From Flavobacteriales bacterium (GTDB taxonomy: Bacteria; Bacteroidota; Bacteroidia; NS11-12g; UBA955): a DNA stretch of 18,974 nucleotides. Where the stretch lies: positions 1 through 18,974 of the forward strand of contig CANHXF010000008.1 in assembly GCA_947464515.1 (NCBI GenBank), read 5' to 3'. The notes beneath the pieces were generated by a model. The model did not search any database, was not told the origin of the DNA, and saw nothing but the letters and a program-made list of their open reading frames with translations. The first letter of the stretch is position 1, and each line of letters begins with the position of its first letter. Both the position numbers and the translations under genes were made by a program. Positions 16,760-18,974 of the stretch are shown piece after piece.

Positions 16760-17435
16760 AGTCGCTGCTAGAAAGTTTGCTATATTTTTTTGCGTTGTAC
16801 TTGAATAGTTTTGCGGGTCTATGGGTGACGCTAGATTGTTTAAGTCCGGTATCGGTGATGAAATCCATGGATAGGATTTTCTTTCGAAAGTTTCGCACGT
16901 CGAACTCGGTTTCTAGAATTGATTCGTAGAGTTTTTGTAGTTCGGTGAGCGTAAAATATTTTGGGAGTAGCTCAAAGCCAATGGGCTGACGTCGGATTTT
17001 GGTTTTCAGCTGGTCTTTGGCAAAAAGGAGAATTTCATTGTGATCGAAAGGAAGATCTGGAATTTCTGAAATAGGAAACCAAGCGGCTTCTTCGGCCCAC
17101 GACGATGGGTGGATGTTGTAGTCCTCAATTTTTATTAAAGCGAAATAGGCCACTGTGAATACGCGACCAAATGGATGTCGGTCCACCTTCCCAAAAGTAT
17201 GAATTTGCTCCATGTAGACTTTGTCCAAACCAGTTAGGTCTTGGAGCACTTTTTCGGCGGAGGAGGAGAGATCGGAATCCAAGCTAATTAAATCTCCAGG
17301 GAGTGCCCAACAGTTGCGATAAGGGTCGGCTCCACGATAAATGAGCAATACTTTAAGGCCCGATTGATCGAAGCCAAAGACAACGTTATCTACGGAAACA
17401 GCGGCTTTAAAAAAGGGGATAAGGTTTGGATCCAT
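16743..17435 (-). CDS. Nudix-fold winged-helix transcription regulator (NrtR/AraR type)
   Basis: 230 residues, no signal peptide, so cytoplasmic. Residues about 10-140 form a Nudix fold (AAVSVDNVVFGF, CWALPGDLI, WFPISEIPDLPFDHNEIL). The Nudix box at 47-70 reads GDLISLDSDL SSSAEKVLQDLTGL. The REUxEE core has become EKVLQD, so the metal-binding glutamates are lost and hydrolase activity is unlikely. Residues about 155-217 are the winged-helix half typical of NrtR-family regulators (FTLTELQKLYESILE, FDVRNFRKKIL). In Bacteroidota such proteins act as sugar-responsive regulators, AraR being the known example; here the effector may be a glucan breakdown product. It is the first gene of the operon, so it probably controls its own expression through the palindrome at 17465-17483. 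The ATG at 17435 is well supported. Confidence 0.9.
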   Translation of the reverse strand: MDPNLIPFFKAAVSVDNVVFGFDQSGLKVLLIYRGADPYRNCWALPGDLISLDSDLSSSAEKVLQDLTGLDKVYMEQIHTFGKVDRHPFGRVFTVAYFALIKIEDYNIHPSSWAEEAAWFPISEIPDLPFDHNEILLFAKDQLKTKIRRQPIGFELLPKYFTLTELQKLYESILETEFDVRNFRKKILSMDFITDTGLKQSSVTHRPAKLFKYNAKKYSKLSSSDFAFDL

Positions 17436-17441
17436 GGGATA

Positions 17442-17456
17442 TTTCGCGATGCGAAA
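17442..17456. promoter_or_regulatory. perfect palindrome at the predicted transcription start
   Basis: TTTCGC-GAT-GCGAAA, 6-base arms around 3 bases. It lies between the -7 element (17459-17466) and the regulator ATG (17435), so it covers the expected transcription start or leader. It could be a second regulator site or a small leader hairpin. It shares no sequence with the TATTGT palindrome next to it. Confidence 0.4.
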
Positions 17457-17458
17457 GG

Positions 17459-17491
17459 CGAATATATTGTAAAATATACAATAATACCAAA
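17459..17491 (-). promoter_or_regulatory. predicted promoter of the glucan operon
   Basis: On the minus strand, TTTG (17491-17488), 21 bases, then TATATTCG (17466-17459), one mismatch from the Bacteroidota -7 consensus TAnnTTTG. The spacing falls in the usual range. The predicted start of transcription is about 20 bases before the regulator ATG. No other convincing promoter is seen before the eight genes that follow, so it probably drives the whole operon down to the terminator near 6600. Confidence 0.6.
17465..17483. promoter_or_regulatory. candidate operator, TATTGT-N7-ACAATA
   Basis: The 19-base palindrome TATTGTAAAATATACAATA has perfect 7-base arms. It sits in the spacer between the -33 and -7 elements and overlaps the -7 by two bases, a position where a bound protein would block RNA polymerase. 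The same motif occurs at 5188-5206. It is inferred to be the site of the Nudix-type regulator encoded immediately downstream, by analogy with NrtR-family proteins that bind palindromes of about this size at their own promoters. Confidence 0.65.
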
Positions 17492-17529
17492 TACGAAATC
17501 CAAATGACGGATTGTTTACCTATTTAGGT

Positions 17530-17563
17530 TCCAAAGTTCAACCGAAATCGGTTGAACTTTGGA
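17530..17563 (-). terminator. hairpin, probable terminator of the PKD-domain gene
   Basis: A perfect 15-base stem, TCCAAAGTTCAACCG (17530-17544) with CGGTTGAACTTTGGA (17549-17563), and a four-base loop. It begins five bases after the stop codon of the PKD-protein gene. The bases that follow on the minus strand (AACCTAAATA) are A-rich, without a clear T run, so it is a weaker or rho-assisted terminator. It isolates the glucan operon promoter from the upstream gene. Confidence 0.65.
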
Positions 17564-17567
17564 CGGT

Positions 17568-18974
17568 TTAATTCGCGTAATTGACCCACTTACCTATTAG
17601 CGTTTGCATTTTGGCTTGGGGGTTGAGGCTGTTTTTTGCTTCAACGACAAAGGAATAGGTTCCGGGGGTTAGATGTTGCGGTGGGACCCCTGAATTCTCT
17701 TTGGTTTGGAAGACCATTTGTCCGCTCATGTTATAGACGGTAAGTTGCTGAAATGCGTATTGAGAAGAAATGAATCGCAGCTGATTTGTCCATCCGAAGT
17801 GTAACGGATTGATATCGTTGGTACCGGAGAATTCTACCACTTTCACCTTTTTGGTGGTAACGCCGTAGCAGCCATTGGGATGAAAAGATTGGGCTTTCAC
17901 GATATAATTGGCGGGGGAATTGGCGAACGACCAATTGATGGGGTTTAGGTTGGCGGTATCATCGGGGTTGCCGGTGCCAAAATCCCAATGAATCCGTGTT
18001 GCTTGGGTGTTGGCGGTGAAGTTAAATGAGGTTTTGGGCAACATGATAGCGGTATCGGGGTTGGAAGAGATGGCAATGGACAACGTGTCTTGTACTTTAA
18101 TTGCGATGCTAGATTCTTGATAGCAGGGTTTTGATGATTTGAAGGAAAGGAGCCAGCGGCCGGAGGCCGCGGCGGGCTGGAACTTGTTATTGATAACCCC
18201 TTTGTTGAATCCATTTTGTGTACGACTCGTATCGCCGTTGAGGCTAATTACTTTCCAAGTGTAAATGGTGTCTGCCGATTGCCCGGTAGCCAGTTTTAAG
18301 CCCTTGTTAAGGTCCACAGGAGCATTGTGCGGACAAGCCAAAGTATCGCCTTGATAGTTTGCCAAATAAAGTTGCACCGATGTTACGATGGTGGTATCGC
18401 AGTAACGACAGCCCAAAACTGAATCGTTGGCACAGGCGCTGATTTTGTATTTTCCCACCGCAATTGAATCGGGATAGCTCAGTAAAATGGCTTTCCTTGG
18501 CGTGGTTGTGGTGTAACCAATTTGGGCGTTCGACTTGGTAGGGCTCGATAATAATGTCCAATCGAAAGGCGATGCTTTTTTTGGCGATTGCGCTACGATT
18601 TTTTCCATCAATAAACCTGGCGTGGTAGTGCATACTTCAGCATTTCTTATCAACGAAAACTGTGGTCGATAGATGAAGTCGATTGTATTTGTATCGCGAC
18701 TCAAGCAACCCAGCGTGTCGTAGGTAGCCACAAACGTCAATTTGATAAAATCGGGTATTTTGGGTTTTGCCGGCGCCTTAATTTTGTAGTTGTTCGGGCC
18801 GATGCTATCGAGGTATTTTCCGTCCAAGCATCGAATACCAGTTTGTTCGCCACCATAAATCATGTCCTTGTTCATTGGATCAAGCAGTGAAATACTCTTT
18901 CCATTGCCACAAGCCGGAGCAAGTGGTTTTGTCTTCCATTTGAGGTCGCGCGAGATGATTTGTGTAATTCGCAA
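17568..18974 (-). CDS. C-terminal part of a large secreted PKD-domain protein (5' end beyond the window)
   Basis: 468 codons open to the right edge; the first codon seen (TTG) is not a real start, and the gene begins outside the window. The sequence is extracellular in style: many Ser/Thr/Asn residues, paired cysteines and short beta-domains (for example GCLSRDTNTIDF, GCRYCDTTIVTSVQL). Residues about 296-381 form a PKD domain with WDFGTG at 330-335. The last 85 residues (TVYNMSGQMVFQTKEN ... LTPGTYSFVVEAK) resemble a T9SS sorting domain of type A, although the end, LIGKWVNYAN, departs from the usual basic tail. It is probably a surface adhesin or gliding-type protein and unrelated to the glucan operon. 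A hairpin follows the stop. Confidence 0.82.
   Translation of the reverse strand: MRITQIISRDLKWKTKPLAPACGNGKSISLLDPMNKDMIYGGEQTGIRCLDGKYLDSIGPNNYKIKAPAKPKIPDFIKLTFVATYDTLGCLSRDTNTIDFIYRPQFSLIRNAEVCTTTPGLLMEKIVAQSPKKASPFDWTLLSSPTKSNAQIGYTTTTPRKAILLSYPDSIAVGKYKISACANDSVLGCRYCDTTIVTSVQLYLANYQGDTLACPHNAPVDLNKGLKLATGQSADTIYTWKVISLNGDTSRTQNGFNKGVINNKFQPAAASGRWLLSFKSSKPCYQESSIAIKVQDTLSIAISSNPDTAIMLPKTSFNFTANTQATRIHWDFGTGNPDDTANLNPINWSFANSPANYIVKAQSFHPNGCYGVTTKKVKVVEFSGTNDINPLHFGWTNQLRFISSQYAFQQLTVYNMSGQMVFQTKENSGVPPQHLTPGTYSFVVEAKNSLNPQAKMQTLIGKWVNYAN

Noticed and set aside
1..18974. CRISPR arrays, tRNA or rRNA genes, insertion sequences, integrase or attachment sites
   Set aside because: No spaced short repeats, no cloverleaf-like segments, no transposase-like protein and no terminal repeats were seen on either strand.

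Overview
The window looks like the chromosome of a free-living member of the Bacteroidota. Three things point there: secreted proteins ending in type IX secretion (T9SS) C-terminal domains (VYPNPAKD, LYPNPTQG), A/T-rich leaders without Shine-Dalgarno sites, and promoters of the -33 TTTG / -7 TAnnTTTG type. The class or genus cannot be fixed from this sequence. Every gene except one is on the minus strand.

Region 1 (1-4961, minus strand, read right to left) is an apparent three-gene operon. It starts with two tandem secreted metallophosphoesterases of the purple-acid-phosphatase type (3234-4961 and 1496-3229). It ends with a YHYH-domain protein that runs off the left edge (1-1482). This last gene is easy to miss because its stop codon lies outside the window; it joins an SHD1-like domain, two membrane segments and a YHYH domain.

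Region 2 (4962-6637) holds a regulatory region and the only plus-strand gene, 5250-6581. It encodes a secreted protein with three Cys-rich repeats resembling starch/glycogen-type carbohydrate-binding domains, followed by a T9SS sorting domain. A strong hairpin terminator (6600-6637) separates it from the convergent operon.

Region 3 (6640-17435, minus strand) is one tightly packed operon of eight genes. In transcription order it encodes a Nudix-fold transcription regulator (NrtR/AraR type, with a degenerate Nudix box), a clan GH-A glycosidase resembling the GH2 catalytic barrel, two outer-membrane beta-barrels, a two-domain surface lipoprotein, a small CBM11/CIA30-like secreted protein, a GH3 beta-glucosidase of the ExoI/ExoP type and a GH16 endo-beta-glucanase lipoprotein. 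Together they look like a beta-glucan capture, degradation and uptake system. It has no SusC/SusD pair in the window, so the two barrel proteins are the candidate uptake route.

The most interesting signal is regulatory. The palindrome TATTGT-N7-ACAATA lies inside the promoter of the regulator-led operon (17465-17483). It occurs again, 16 of 19 bases identical, in the promoter region of the three-repeat carbohydrate-binding gene (5188-5206). This suggests one Nudix regulator controls both, making a small regulon of a T9SS-secreted glycan binder plus a SusCD-independent glucan operon.

Region 4 (17436-18974) holds the operon promoter, a hairpin terminator, and the C-terminal part of a large PKD-domain surface protein that enters from the right edge.
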